Position numbers and translations under genes: made by a program. DNA of 27,606 bases from Rhizaria sp. SCN 62-66 (lineage: Eukaryota > Rhizaria, unplaced). The notes under the pieces are model-generated. The model did not search any database. It was not told the origin of the DNA and saw nothing but the letters and a program-made list of their open reading frames with translations. The first letter of the stretch is position 1. Every line of letters starts with the position of its first letter. Below are positions 10,767-21,678 of this stretch, piece after piece. The DNA lies in assembly GCA_001724265.1 (NCBI GenBank), contig MEDY01000401.1:1-27606 (forward strand), given 5' to 3'.

Positions 10767-13175
10767 ATGGAGGCCAGTCAGGACGCCGTGCGCGTCGTCG
10801 CGCGCTTCCGTCCGTTCAACTCGCACCAGGCCAAGACGCGAGGTGCTGAGACTGATGAGCACGGCCGCCCCGCGCTTGGCGGCCGGCCCATTACCGTGGC
10901 CACTGAGGAGGAAGACACATTCCTGCTCCAGTTCGTTGATGAGCGCTCGATCAACCTGCGCGTGCCTGCCGCTGACAAGGGCGGTGCCAAGAAGAAGCCC
11001 GTGCCGTATACGCTGGACCGCATCTTCGACGCCAACTCGACACAGGAGGGCGTGTTTAAGGAGGTCGCCGCGCTGACCGTGCGCGACGTGCTTGACGGCT
11101 ACAACGGCACCATCTTCGCCTACGGCCAGACCGGTTCCGGCAAGACTCACACCATGTTCGGCGTGCGCGGCGGCCCGCCCGAGCTGCGCGGCCTCATTCC
11201 GCGCGCCGCGCAGGCCATCTTTGACGGCATCGACAAGATGGACGACGTCGTCGAGGTCACCATCACGTGCTCGTTCCTCGAAATCTACCGCGAGCAGATC
11301 CGTGACCTGCTGTGCCCCAAGAACATCGGCCTCAAGGTCCGCGAGGCGCCCTCCGGCGACGTCTACGTACAGGGTCTCAGCGACGAGTTCGTGACTTCAC
11401 CCGACGAGCTGCTCGATGTCGTCGCCGAGGGTGACAAGTCGCGCTCTGTCGCCGCCACGAACATGAACGAGACGTCGTCGCGCTCGCACTCGGTGCTCAT
11501 CGTCATCGTCACGCAGAAGTCGCGCGACGGCTCCGTCAAGGTTGGCAAGCTCAACCTGGCCGATCTCGCCGGCTCCGAGCGTATTGCGCACACGGGCGCC
11601 ACGGGCCAGACGCTCGAGGAGGCCAAGAAGATTAACCAGTCGCTCTCTTCGCTGGGTAACTGTATCAATGCGCTGACGGACCGCACGCGCACGCACATTC
11701 CGTACCGCGACTCGACGCTGACGTACCTGCTCAAGGACTCGCTCGGTGGTAACACCAAGACGACGCTCATGATCTGCTGCTCCTCGGACCCCTACAACGG
11801 GCTCGAGACCATCTCGACACTCAAGTTCGGCCTCCGTGCCAAGAACGTCAAGAACACTGCCAAGGTCAACAAGCAGAAGTCCGTGGCCGAGCTCGAGGCG
11901 ATGGTGGCGAACCTGCGCGGCGAGCTGCTCCAGTCCTCGAAGCACAACGTGCTGCTGCGTTCGCTCATCAACGAGATGCACGCGCACGCCGTCGCCTCGG
12001 GCTACGGCGAGGGCGCTCCGCGCGACCCTACCTCGGGCCCGCCGCCGACGCTGCCGCCCGCGGCCGTGGCCGCCGTCAACGCGGCCATCGACGCGCTGCG
12101 CGAGGCCGCGGGCAAGATCCCTCTGCAGATCAGCGACGCTGACAAGGCCGCTGCCAAGTCGGCCGCATCCGGCATGACCGCCGCCGATGACGCCGCGCGC
12201 GAGCGCGCCGCCGCCGCCGCGCGCGCCGCCGCCGAGGAGGCCAAGCGCGCCGCGGGCGCTGCGGGCGCCGGTGCGGACGACGACGACGACAACCTGTCGC
12301 CGTGGGACGCGCGCGACGCGGACGGCGAACCCTTCACGGAGCCCGACGCACGCGCGCTCTCTGCCGCGGGCGGCGCGACGGCCATGTCGCTGTCGGCGCT
12401 GTCCGACTCGCAGTACCACGGCGACATCTTCCGCTACCAGGAAAAGCTGGCCGAGGCCGAGGTCAAGGTACGCGAGCTGGCGGCCGCGAAGCAGAACCTC
12501 GAGGACGACCTCAAGTCAGTCCGCGAGAAGCTGGTCGAGATGAGCAAGCAGGAGGAGCTGCGTCTGCAGAAGACCATGCTGGCCAACGTACAGGAGTCAC
12601 CCTCCTTGCGCCCCGTGTCCGCGATGTCGGCGCTGGCGAAGCTGTGCTCGACGCCCAAGTCGGGCTCAGCCGCGGCGGCCGCGTCACCCAGCCACGCCCG
12701 CGCGGCCATGTCGCTGTCGATCGACGAGGAGCCCGTGGAGGAGGCGGAGCCCGAGGATGACTACGACGGCGGCGGCTTTGGTGCCGACGAGGGCGACGAG
12801 GATGTGGCCTCGCCCTGGGGTGCCGACGACGACGACGAGGACGCCGTTGCGCAGCACGCCGAGGAGATCAAGCAGAAGGTCAACAATAGCGAGCTCACGA
12901 TGGACCAGGTCACCGCGGCGGCGGCGCGCGACCAGCGCACGATCGCGGAGCTGGTATCCAAGAACTCCGAGCTCGAGGCCAAGATCGCCGAAATGAAGGC
13001 GACGTGGACGCGCTACCTCGACATGGTCATGGAGTCGCAGATGCCCGCCGAGGTCAAGAAGACGCCCAAGATCGTCAAGCCCGTCCGCGCCAAGCGCTCT
13101 TTTGTCGGCGCTGGTGCCGGTGGTGCCGCGCGCGGCGGTGCAGCGGGCGCGCGCTCCGTCATCTCGCCCAAGTAA
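10767..13175 (+). CDS. Kinesin-1-like motor protein (kinesin heavy chain family)
   Basis: This is an ATP-driven microtubule motor of 802 residues, encoded without introns and ended by TAA. The N-terminal motor domain (about 6-365) has every core motif: RVVARFRP at 9-16, P-loop GQTGSGKT at 120-127, switch I NETSSRSH at 234-241, switch II DLAGSE at 266-271, and HIPYRDSTLTYLLKDSLGGN at about 310-329. The neck sequence KNVKNTAKVNKQ after the motor resembles conventional (kinesin-1) heavy chains of fungi and protists, and an N-terminal motor implies plus-end movement. An Ala-rich linker follows, then coiled-coil segments at about 552-605 and 695-755 separated by acidic stretches, and a basic Lys/Arg tail (about 760-802). 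The tail is short compared with animal kinesin-1 (about 950 residues), and I do not recognise the cargo or IAK motif, so the exact subfamily is tentative. The start context is GGCAACATGG. Confidence 0.95.
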   Translation: MEASQDAVRVVARFRPFNSHQAKTRGAETDEHGRPALGGRPITVATEEEDTFLLQFVDERSINLRVPAADKGGAKKKPVPYTLDRIFDANSTQEGVFKEVAALTVRDVLDGYNGTIFAYGQTGSGKTHTMFGVRGGPPELRGLIPRAAQAIFDGIDKMDDVVEVTITCSFLEIYREQIRDLLCPKNIGLKVREAPSGDVYVQGLSDEFVTSPDELLDVVAEGDKSRSVAATNMNETSSRSHSVLIVIVTQKSRDGSVKVGKLNLADLAGSERIAHTGATGQTLEEAKKINQSLSSLGNCINALTDRTRTHIPYRDSTLTYLLKDSLGGNTKTTLMICCSSDPYNGLETISTLKFGLRAKNVKNTAKVNKQKSVAELEAMVANLRGELLQSSKHNVLLRSLINEMHAHAVASGYGEGAPRDPTSGPPPTLPPAAVAAVNAAIDALREAAGKIPLQISDADKAAAKSAASGMTAADDAARERAAAAARAAAEEAKRAAGAAGAGADDDDDNLSPWDARDADGEPFTEPDARALSAAGGATAMSLSALSDSQYHGDIFRYQEKLAEAEVKVRELAAAKQNLEDDLKSVREKLVEMSKQEELRLQKTMLANVQESPSLRPVSAMSALAKLCSTPKSGSAAAAASPSHARAAMSLSIDEEPVEEAEPEDDYDGGGFGADEGDEDVASPWGADDDDEDAVAQHAEEIKQKVNNSELTMDQVTAAAARDQRTIAELVSKNSELEAKIAEMKATWTRYLDMVMESQMPAEVKKTPKIVKPVRAKRSFVGAGAGGAARGGAAGARSVISPK

Positions 13176-14518
13176 AGCAACTGCTTTGCTCTTGAACATG
13201 TGATTGCTTGCTTGCCTACTGTGTCAAACAAAGCACGGCTTAAGCGTTTAAAAGGTACCAGCAACTGCGCTGATCTCAACAACTCTCCGCGCTACAATCA
13301 CAATGAGTGATTCAACTCTTGTTCGACCGTACTTCGGCGTTGTTGAGGTTGCTGTTTCCTTTACGTGACATTTGTCTTCTCAATCATCCACTATCTTTTT
13401 CTGTTTTAGTGTTATTTTTTCCTCTTGTGTTTGTGTGCTAGTGTGTTTGTTTTGTCTTCCAATCGTTCAGTGACCTTTTTTCTTCATTTCCACACTCTCG
13501 ATTGGCAGCAACATCGATAGAGAGCTGTGACTTAACTTCACAGCGTATTCATACGTCGTAGTTGTGTTTAACATAGCGCCTCAATGCCACATCTTGCGAC
13601 CTCGTGCCGGAGTAGCGTCGTTGTTGTCCATCTACGGAGTCCACACACCAGTCAGCTTCTTCTTTATTATCCTGCCGTTGTCCTCGTTTTTCGTTTTTAT
13701 CATTTTCTCTGTCGTTTGTTGTTGTTGTTTCGCAGTGTTCGGACCCCTTAGAGCTCTCAGATTTCAATCTCACTAAAGAGGCATACATGTAAGCTGTATC
13801 TGCAGATGTTTGTCTCCAGGTCCATCGTCATGTATTAATACGACGTATGTAATGTAACAGCAGCAGTGGCAGAAACATGCAGCGGTTTTCTACATGCCTG
13901 TATCGCAGACAGGGTTCGCTTCCATTTTCCAGCAAAGCGATTGCAAACACGTTACGCGGCGCGAGCGAGGTTGATGACACGAACTCTTGATTTCTATATT
14001 TTATGATTTCTTTTAGCAATATTTTTCATATTACACAAAATAAAACAAAATAAAGATGCTCTATACGAAACTCTTATCTTATATACAGCTTGCTGTAGCG
14101 AGATATACATGCCTTTGTAGCAGCTTCTATCCCTTCGGTCGCTGGTTCCTAAAAATGGCCGCGCTGAGGAGTGAGCAAGGATGGTCATCATTTGTCGAAT
14201 CAGGCCGAGCGAGAGAGGGCATCAAAGGGGCGCCTATCAACGCGTCGTAGTCCCTTGCGCCTTCGTTAAAAGCGCCTAAATTTTCGGTTTATACGATAAC
14301 TCCGCTTAAAGTTCTCTTTAGAATATACTATTCATGTGGAATTTTGTTCTGTAACTCAAAGGACGCGCTTTTCGTTTCCCTTTTATCGTCATCGCCGCTG
14401 TCTCGGCCGCTTGGGCGTCGCTCTTTTCGCAGGCACACTCGTGCATCCCCGTCATCTCCAGCAAGGAATTCGTGTCTCTGGTAACCGCCAGTTTCTCCGC
14501 ACGACCCCCTCGCTGACC
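13176..14518. other. Intergenic region between kinesin and the mannosidase
   Basis: This 1343-bp T-rich then A/T-rich stretch carries the kinesin 3' untranslated region and the mannosidase promoter and leader. AATAAA-type hexamers occur at about 14038-14053. A CArG-like element lies at 14142-14158. Open frames here are short and lack the GC-rich codon use of the neighbouring genes. No tRNA or repeat array was recognised. Confidence 0.5.
14142..14158 (+). promoter_or_regulatory. CArG/MADS-like 17-bp element upstream of the mannosidase gene
   Basis: CTGGTTCCTAAAAATGG occurs here, 361 bp before the mannosidase ATG. The identical 17-mer, in the same orientation, lies upstream of the GTPase gene. 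Its core CTAAAAATGG resembles the A/T-centred CArG box bound by MADS-domain (SRF/MEF2-type) transcription factors, with one mismatch to CC(A/T)6GG. The regulatory role is inferred from the duplication and the position. Confidence 0.45.
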
Positions 14519-17500
14519 ATGGGGGTTTTCCGGCGTGCTTGGTTCACGCCCCTCGCGGCGCTCGCCGTCGCCCTGGCCGCTTTTGCCATGGGCGACGCCT
14601 CGTTCGCGCCCGCCTCCGCCACGGACTCCTTCTTCGACGTCTCGGCCCAGAACACCGACGCCTTCACCGGCATGGATCGCCTGTCGCTCGACGACGCCCT
14701 TGTCGCCGGCCAGCGCCGCCTGATGCAGACCAACTCGGTGCTCGACGACGCCCGCCGCCGCATGCGCCAGATGCGCTCCGGCACCGACGGCAGCGCCGCC
14801 GCGGCGGCTCCCACGCCCGCGCCGGCACCCCCCGTGACGCCCGTGACGCCCGTGACGCCCGCATTTACGCCGCCGCCTCCGCCGCCGCCGGTGGTGCCCG
14901 CGGGCCCGCCGAAGAACCGCAAGGTCGAGTTCCAGATCCACGTGGTGCCGCACTCGCACACGGACGCCGGGTGGATCATGAGCTACCACGACTACTACAA
15001 CCGCCGCGTGCGCACAATCATCACCACGGTCGTCGAGACGCTCTACCTGGACGAAGTGCTCCGCTTTATCTGGGCCGACGTCGGCTTCTTCGCCGTGTGG
15101 TGGCAGGAGGCGCCGTCCGAGCTGCGCGCGAAGGCCAAGGCCATCGTGGACCGCGGCCAGATGGAGTTCGTCAACGGCGGCTTCGTCATGAACGACGAGG
15201 CCAACGTCAACTACGCCCAGTTCCTGGACCAGATGTCGCTGGGCCACCGCTTCATCAAGCAGACGCTCAACACGACCGCGCAGTACGGCTGGTGCATCGA
15301 CCCCTTCGGCGCGTCGTCGTCGCAGGCGACCATGTACGCGCAGATGGGCATGAAGGCCGTGGTGCACGCGCGCATCGACGAGCGCATGAAGAAGATGCAG
15401 ATGAACGGCACCAACACGGGTGACCTCACCTCTGCCGGTCTGTCGTTCGTGTGGCGCGCGAACCCGGCGCAGCACGGCGTCGGCTCGGACATCTACACGC
15501 ATATCATGCCCAACGGCTACACTGCGGCGAACCACCTGCACTGGGAGACGGAGCCGTCGCCGGGCTCGCGGCGGCCGTGGAAGGACGTGGCGCTGCAGTC
15601 TGACTCTGACAAGGTGTACGTGTTCCGCACGATGATGCAGGACATGGCCATCTACATCAAGTCGATGCGCACGCCGCACGCCATCCTGCCCTGGGGCTCA
15701 GACTTCTCCTTCACCAACTCGCGCAACATGTTCACCAACATGCGCCAGCTCATCACGCTGCTTAACAACCCGAACCCGCAGACGTGCCAGGGGCTGTGCA
15801 CTGAGGAGGGCCTCACCAGCACCATGGATCTGCCGCTGATGGAGGACGTGCTGCCGCCCGTGCTGCCAGGCCAGAACAAGGCCGTCGACGTCGTCATGAA
15901 GTTCCGCTTCTCCACGCTCGACGAGTACTTCTCCGCCGTCCACGGCTTCGCGTACAACTTCTACAAGCCCGAGGGCGCGGGCGCGCCCACTGCGGGCCCG
16001 CGCGGCGCCGTGACCCGCACGCTCACCTCCTTCTGGGCCGCCCCGGGCACCGCCAACGCCGGGCTCGCGGGCGATGCGCCCGTGTCGCGCCCCGGCTACG
16101 TGACCTTCCGTCGCGGCTTCCCCGGCTGGCCGGTGTACTCGAGCGAGGACCTGTTTCCCTACGCTGACGAGTACTGGCGCCCTCCGCCGAACCGCCTGCG
16201 CTGGTGGACGGGCTACTTCGCCTCGCGGCCCGCGCTCAAGCAGTTCGAGCGCCGCCAATACCGCTCGCTGCGCGCCGCCGAGGCCGCGATGGCGCTGGCC
16301 CCCGGCGAGGGCTCGCTCGACGTGCTGCCCGGCGTGGTCCCCAACTCGGCCGCCGCGGTCCCCGGCTCGCCCGACTGGACCGCGGCCTCGGCCGACGCGG
16401 GCGGCGCGGGCGTGACGGACCAGACGGCCTCGCGCCGCGTGGGCGTCTTCACCAGCTTCTCGGGCTCCAACTACCCTTACGCGGCGCCCTCGACGACGAG
16501 CGCGGCCTCGGCCAAGATGTCGCAGTGCGCCTGGGTGTCCCCGCGCGCGCGCTCGCTGCTGGCCGTGGCGCGCGACATCATGGCCGTCATGCAGCACCAC
16601 GACGCCATCACAGGTACATCCCCGGCGCGCACGATCCTCGACTACCACCACCGCATGGTGCGCGGCCACGCCGCCGGCGTCGAGCTGCTCTTCGGCGCCG
16701 TCGCGCGCATGCTCAACACGCCCTCGCAGCTGGCCGCCACGCCGGCGCAGTTCGCCGAGGCGCTCACGGCCGCCGTGGCTAGCTACACCGGCGGCGCCAT
16801 CACCGCGACGACCCCCGAGGTGCAGGCGCTGCTGCAGGCGGCGCGCGCGGTGCCCGTCGCGCCCTCGGGCGCCAACGGCGGCGACAGCAACAACGACAAC
16901 CTCTTCTTCTCGCCGGTGCTGTCACAGACGGGTACGAGCTGCGCCGCGCACCCCGTCAACGGCTACGCGGCGCGCGTGCCCGAGGTCGTCCCCGTCGCGG
17001 TGTACAACCCCGTGGCGTGGGAGGTGCCGGGCCAGGTGCTGCTGCTGCGCAACGTGACCACGCGTGACGTGGTTGTGACCGACTCGAATGGCGACGTGCT
17101 CGACGCCGACGTCGTCCCCGTCGAGCTCATGGAGCAGGACACCTCGAGCGCGCGCGCCGTGCTGTCGATGGCCAACCCGCTGGCCCCGCCCGTGGGCGCC
17201 ACGGGGCAGCCCGCCGAGACGACGGCCGACTGGCTGCGCACCTACACGCCGCGCACGGCGGCGTCGACCGCGGCCTGCGTCACCCCCGGCGCGGCCACGC
17301 CCACGGGCCTGTTCAACGTCTTCGTGCAGCTGCGCAAACCGCTGCCCGCGCTGGGCGCCGAGGTGCTCACGCTCTATCTCAACACGCACCGCGAGCCCTG
17401 CTGCCTCATCGCCGACATGCAGCGCGCCGGCGCGCTCGACTACGCGCGGCCCCCCGCCTTCTACCAGGTACGTCGCGTGACAGGTCTTTTTGACATCAAA

Positions 17501-20500
17501 TTGACAGGAATTCGTTCAATTGTATTTTTGTTATTTGTATATTTGTACTACTCAAATTTTGTCAAATTTTGCTCATCTTGATTTTGTCTTTTTTTTTTTT
17601 TTCCAATTTGCTTCTTTATTCGCCCGTTCAGCCTCAGCCCGGCCAGGCCTCTGCCGGCACGCCGATGCAGACGCCCGTGTTCGCGGCGACGGCCTACGCG
17701 CAGTGGGCGGCGGTGCAGCCCTGGGAGGTGGACGGCGCGTCGTGCTTCCAGTCGATCGCCAACGACGGTGTCCTCGTTGACTTCGTCGGCAAGTGCCCTG
17801 ACAACCTGCGCAAGTACGTCGCCATCGGTGTCCACGGGTCGAGTATCACGACCAACGTGACGGCCACCACGGCGGGCGTTTCCGTCGCGGCGGGCGCGGG
17901 CGGCGCCGTGACAGAGCCCTTCGACGTGTCGTTCCCCTACTACGTGCCGCACAATATCGAGTCGGACGGCGTGTACACACTGCACATCAACGGTGACCCC
18001 GTCAACAACAACGGCGTGCTGTCCCCGCCGCAGAACCTGGGCCGCGCCAAGTCGGCCGAGTACTCTGTCGCCGAGACCAAGGCCATCGTGTACAAGGGCC
18101 GCGTCGTGCAGGGCTTCACGCAGTTCGCGGACTCGTCCTCTGCCTTCCCCTTCATCCACTCGTTCCGCGCGCTCCGCGGCGGCGCCGGGCTCGATGGCGG
18201 GCTCCAGGTCATGCCGCTCACGCGCGCGCAGAACCAGATGCTGCGCTTCCACACCTCGATCGACAACACTGTGGTGCTGGATGGCACCTCGAAGCTGCAC
18301 GGACTGCCCGCCGACGGCAACGCGACCTCGACGCGCCGCGCTATGTACAACGACGACCTCGGTCTGCAGATGCAGCGCCACTTCTCCGACCCCACGACTA
18401 ACGACGCCGGCAGCTTTTACCCGTTCATCTCGCGCGTGGCCTTCCGCGACGAGTTCCCGCAGACGCTGCAGGCGCACCCGAAGCCGCTTCGTGGGCACCG
18501 CCAGCTGGTGATCGTGGCGCAGCAGGGCGCAGGCACATCGACGCCCGACAAGGGCCAGCTCGAGGTCATGGTGAACCGCTTCTCCGACCGCGACGACGAG
18601 CTGGGCATGGGCGAGCCTCTGCGCGATTCGTCCACCTTCACTTTCACGTACCGTGTCTACTTCAACGCCTTCGTCGAGGCCACCATGGCCTCTCCCGAGG
18701 ATGCGTACGTGGCGGCCACCTCGGCCATCCTCTTCGGCGCCAAGGCCGGCTCCGACGGCGCGTGCGGCAACGACAACTTCCACGCCGAGTCCATCCTGGT
18801 CAACAACCCGCCGTTCGTGGCCCCCGCGCCCGGCGTGCCCGCGGCCTACGCGCTGGCTGCCGCCGACGCCGTCGCCGGCCGCCCCACGCCCGCGCCCGGC
18901 GCGCTCGCCGCGCTGCCCCCGCTGACCGCGGCGGACCCGCTCGTGTCGCGCCTCGCGCTCACGCTCGCCTCGGTCGCCGCCGTGTCGGCTGCGCGCCAGG
19001 CCGCGTCGGGCGCCGCGCCCGCGGTGACGCCCGCCAACGACGCCGTGGCGCCGCTGCTGCGTTTCTCTCCGCTGGCACAGCCGCTGCCGCGCTGTGTGCA
19101 CGCGCTGACCGTGGCGCCCATGTGCGACGTCTTCACCAACGCCATCCGCGACTCGACGGACCCGGTGCTGCCGCGCTGGCCCGCACCGCTGGGCTTCAAC
19201 GACTACTCGGATGCCGTCGCCGCCGTGGTGCCCGCCGAGTTCGCGGCGCGCGGCGTCGTGGTCCGCGCCGAGCGCCCCGTCGCGGGTTTCCCGCTACCCG
19301 CCTCGCTCGCGCCGCCCGCGTCGGGACCCGTGCCGACCGCGCCGCCGCCGCTGCCAGTTGCGCTGCGCTTCATCAACCTCGACTCGCGCGCCATCTTCCG
19401 CTCCTCGATCAACTCCAAGGCGCTCGACGAGCGCTTCGCGCAACTGCGCCCCGCCGGCGCCGCCAACGGCGTCCTCACCTCTGGCACGGCTATCGCCAAT
19501 CTCCCGCTCTCGGCGCCCGCGTCCGTGCCCTTGCAGGCTGCCTTCGCCTTCGACCTGGCCGCGCCCGTCGCGGCCGGCACCGCCGCGGGCGCGACCGGCG
19601 GCGCGGGGCTCATCCTCCGCGGTGCCCCGCAGCGCGTGGGGCTCAACCACGTGGCGTACGCGCTCTCGCCTTCGGCCAAGCCCGCGACGGCGACCGTGGT
19701 GCCACTCGACGCGTCCGCGCTCACGGGCGCTTCCCCGGCCGCGGCCGACGCCTCCGACGCGCTCTTCACGCTCACTGACTCGGTCGCGCTTGCCGCGCAC
19801 ACCGTGGCGCCCTTCTGCCCGCTCTACCCGGCGCGCACCGACATCGAGATCGGCCGCCTGGGTTTCGCCATCCCGGCGCGCCGCCAGCCCGTGCTGCAGC
19901 CCTACGCGCGCGAGACGCCTACGCGCGCCGGCGCCGCTGTCTCGGCGTCCGGCAAGGGGCTCATCACGCTGCCCGGCTCCGGCTCGGGCCCGCGCGTGCC
20001 CGCGGGTGTGACTGCCGCGCTAGCGGGCTTCTCGGCCAACCCGCGCCGCGCGATGTTCTACTCGGGCGCGTCCGTCTTCGAGGCCTTCTCGCGCCACCTG
20101 GACAGCAAGCTGGGCTGGGACGCCGGCTCCGCCAACACCGGCGGCGACGCACTGGGCCAGTGCACGGCGCACCTCTACACGGGCTCCGGCGTGCCCGGGC
20201 TGCCGCTCACGCTCGCGGCCAACAACCCGACGCTGTCGCGCGCGGCCTCGGCCGGCTTCTCCACGGTCCAGCGCCTGCGCGCCTTCTCGCCACGTGCCCT
20301 GGGCCTGCCGCTCTACCACCCGGTCAAGTCCGTCGACGACGGCGCGTCGTGGCCCAACGCAGCCAACGAGTCCGCGCCCGTGACGCAGTACATGCTGCCC
20401 TCCACCACCGCGCTCTATGACGCCTCCGCCTCGTCCTACTTTGCGCCGCTGCCCTGGTGCCACTGCGGCTACCAGCACCTGGTGGAGCCCGCCTCGGCGC

Positions 20501-21678
20501 TGGTGCTGCGGCCCGGCGCGCTGGCCGTGCACACGGCCGCCGCCTCCGCCGCGCTCGCCTCGGTCGAGTTCGCCTGGTACGCGGGCCCCACGCGCAGCGC
20601 CATCGTGGCCTCCACGGCCTCCGCGGCGGCGGGCCACGGCGCGCAGATGAGCCGCTACGTTGCCGCGCCCGGGTCCACGGCGCCGACGTTCAACGCGGCC
20701 GAGACGGAGGCTGTGCGTGCGCTGTACCTCTCTGCCGAGGCCGACGCCGTGCTCACAGTTGCGGACCGCGGCGAGTCGGCGCTGCTGCCGCCCGCCGCGG
20801 GCTCGCGTGCGCTGCCCGTGGTGTCCTCGGCCACCAGCTCCTGGGTCCAGACGCTCGCGCCACTCCATTTTTCCGCCCACACCATCAACGTCGACAAGAC
20901 GGCCGCCGCCGGTGGCCGCGGCGCCACCGCCGCCGCCGCCACGCTGGGCCAGATTGCGCGCCCCGCCGTGGCCGTCGCCACCCCCGTGGCCACCCCCGCG
21001 CCCGTGCCCGCCAAGTCCACGCCCGCGGCGCCCGCGACCCCGGCCACGCCCGCCGCGCCCGCCGCCCCTGTGCCCGCCACGCCGGCCGTGCCCGCGACCG
21101 TGGCCACCCCCGCCACGCCCGCGACGGTCGTGCCCGCGACCCCGGCGACGGTGGCCGCGCCCGCGCCCGCGACCTCTGCGGTGCCGCAGGTCCCCGCGGC
21201 CACCGTGATCGACCCCAACGCCGCGGCCGCCGCGGGGCTCTCCACGGACGGCTCCTCGTACGTGTCGGTGACGACGGTCACGGACCAACGGTCGCCCGAC
21301 GGCGCCGTGGTGATCCGTGTCGACAAGCTCTTCGTGCAGATGCTCGTCGTCGGTGGGTTGCTCTCACTCGTCGGCGTGCTTGTGTGCGTGCTCTGCCTGC
21401 TCGTGCGCGCCATCCCGCGCCGCCCCGGCCAGGCGCTCTCGCTCGGGCTCGTGCTCGCCTACCTGCGCGGCGACCCCTCGGTGGGCTACTCGCGTGTCGA
21501 CCTCAGCGCCGCCGCGGGCGGCGACATCGCCATGCGCGGGCTCAAGAGCGTGCCGCGCGCGCGCGGCGCTGTGGGCGGCGACACCGACTACGACGACGCC
21601 ACCGACTTCGGCGACGAGACCAACCTGCCCTCCGCGCAGGCCGGGCCCGGCATCTCGCGCCGCGCCATGCGCATCTAA
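14519..21678 (+). CDS. Class II alpha-mannosidase (GH38), very long and membrane-anchored (two exons)
   Basis: This glycoside hydrolase should remove alpha-mannose from N-glycans in the lysosome/vacuole or Golgi lumen. Exons are 14519-17467 and 17632-21678, giving 2331 residues ended by TAA. I chose the ATG at 14519 (GACCATGG context) because it opens a signal peptide (hydrophobic residues about 11-24). A Pro-rich linker (about 98-130) precedes the catalytic domain. Zinc ligands H147 and D149 lie in HSHTDAGW, the nucleophile D261 in CIDPFG, and H694 in MQHHDAITGT. GQMEFVNGGFVMNDE at 213-227 is typical of lysosomal-type enzymes. The beta-rich C-terminal domain (RAMYNDDLGLQMQRHF to QLEVMVNRFSDRDDE) begins in exon 2. 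About 950 further residues follow it, mostly unrecognised, with an Ala/Pro/Thr-rich stalk, a membrane segment (about 2218-2243) and a roughly 90-residue cytosolic tail. Family members are usually 1000-1150 residues. Confidence 0.92.
17468..17631 (+). other. Spliceosomal intron of the mannosidase gene
   Basis: The exon ends TTCTACCAG, followed by GTACGT at 17468. The acceptor is a 14-T run, then TTCTTTATTCGCCCGTTCAG ending at 17631. This 164-nt AT-rich island sits inside strongly GC-rich coding sequence, and removing it joins two phase-0 exons. A second AG five bases downstream would break the frame. Confidence 0.93.

Noticed and set aside
11397-12419. 340-codon minus-strand frame opposite kinesin
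   Set aside because: It is opposite conserved motor motifs and its Arg/Val-rich translation has no recognisable features.
13860-13930. Possible tRNA suggested by GGTTCGCTTCC and a nearby TGGCAGAAAC
   Set aside because: The B-box lacks the invariant A of GGTTCGA, and no acceptor or anticodon stem can be folded by eye. It would have been notable as a candidate CUA-decoding tRNA, but the sequence does not support it.
14336-14518. N-terminal extension of the mannosidase upstream of 14519
   Set aside because: The frame is open, but it would bury the signal peptide. The ATG at 14519 has the better context and directly opens the signal peptide.
14318-15679. Long open frame on the minus strand (453 codons) opposite the mannosidase
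   Set aside because: It is antisense to conserved GH38 catalytic motifs. Long shadow frames are expected opposite GC-rich coding sequence, and the Arg/His/Val-rich translation has no domain.
17548-21288. Long minus-strand open frames (517 and 422 codons) opposite mannosidase exon 2
   Set aside because: They are low-complexity Gly/Arg/His-rich shadows of GC-rich coding DNA. The plus-strand frame carries the GH38 C-terminal domain and membrane helix.
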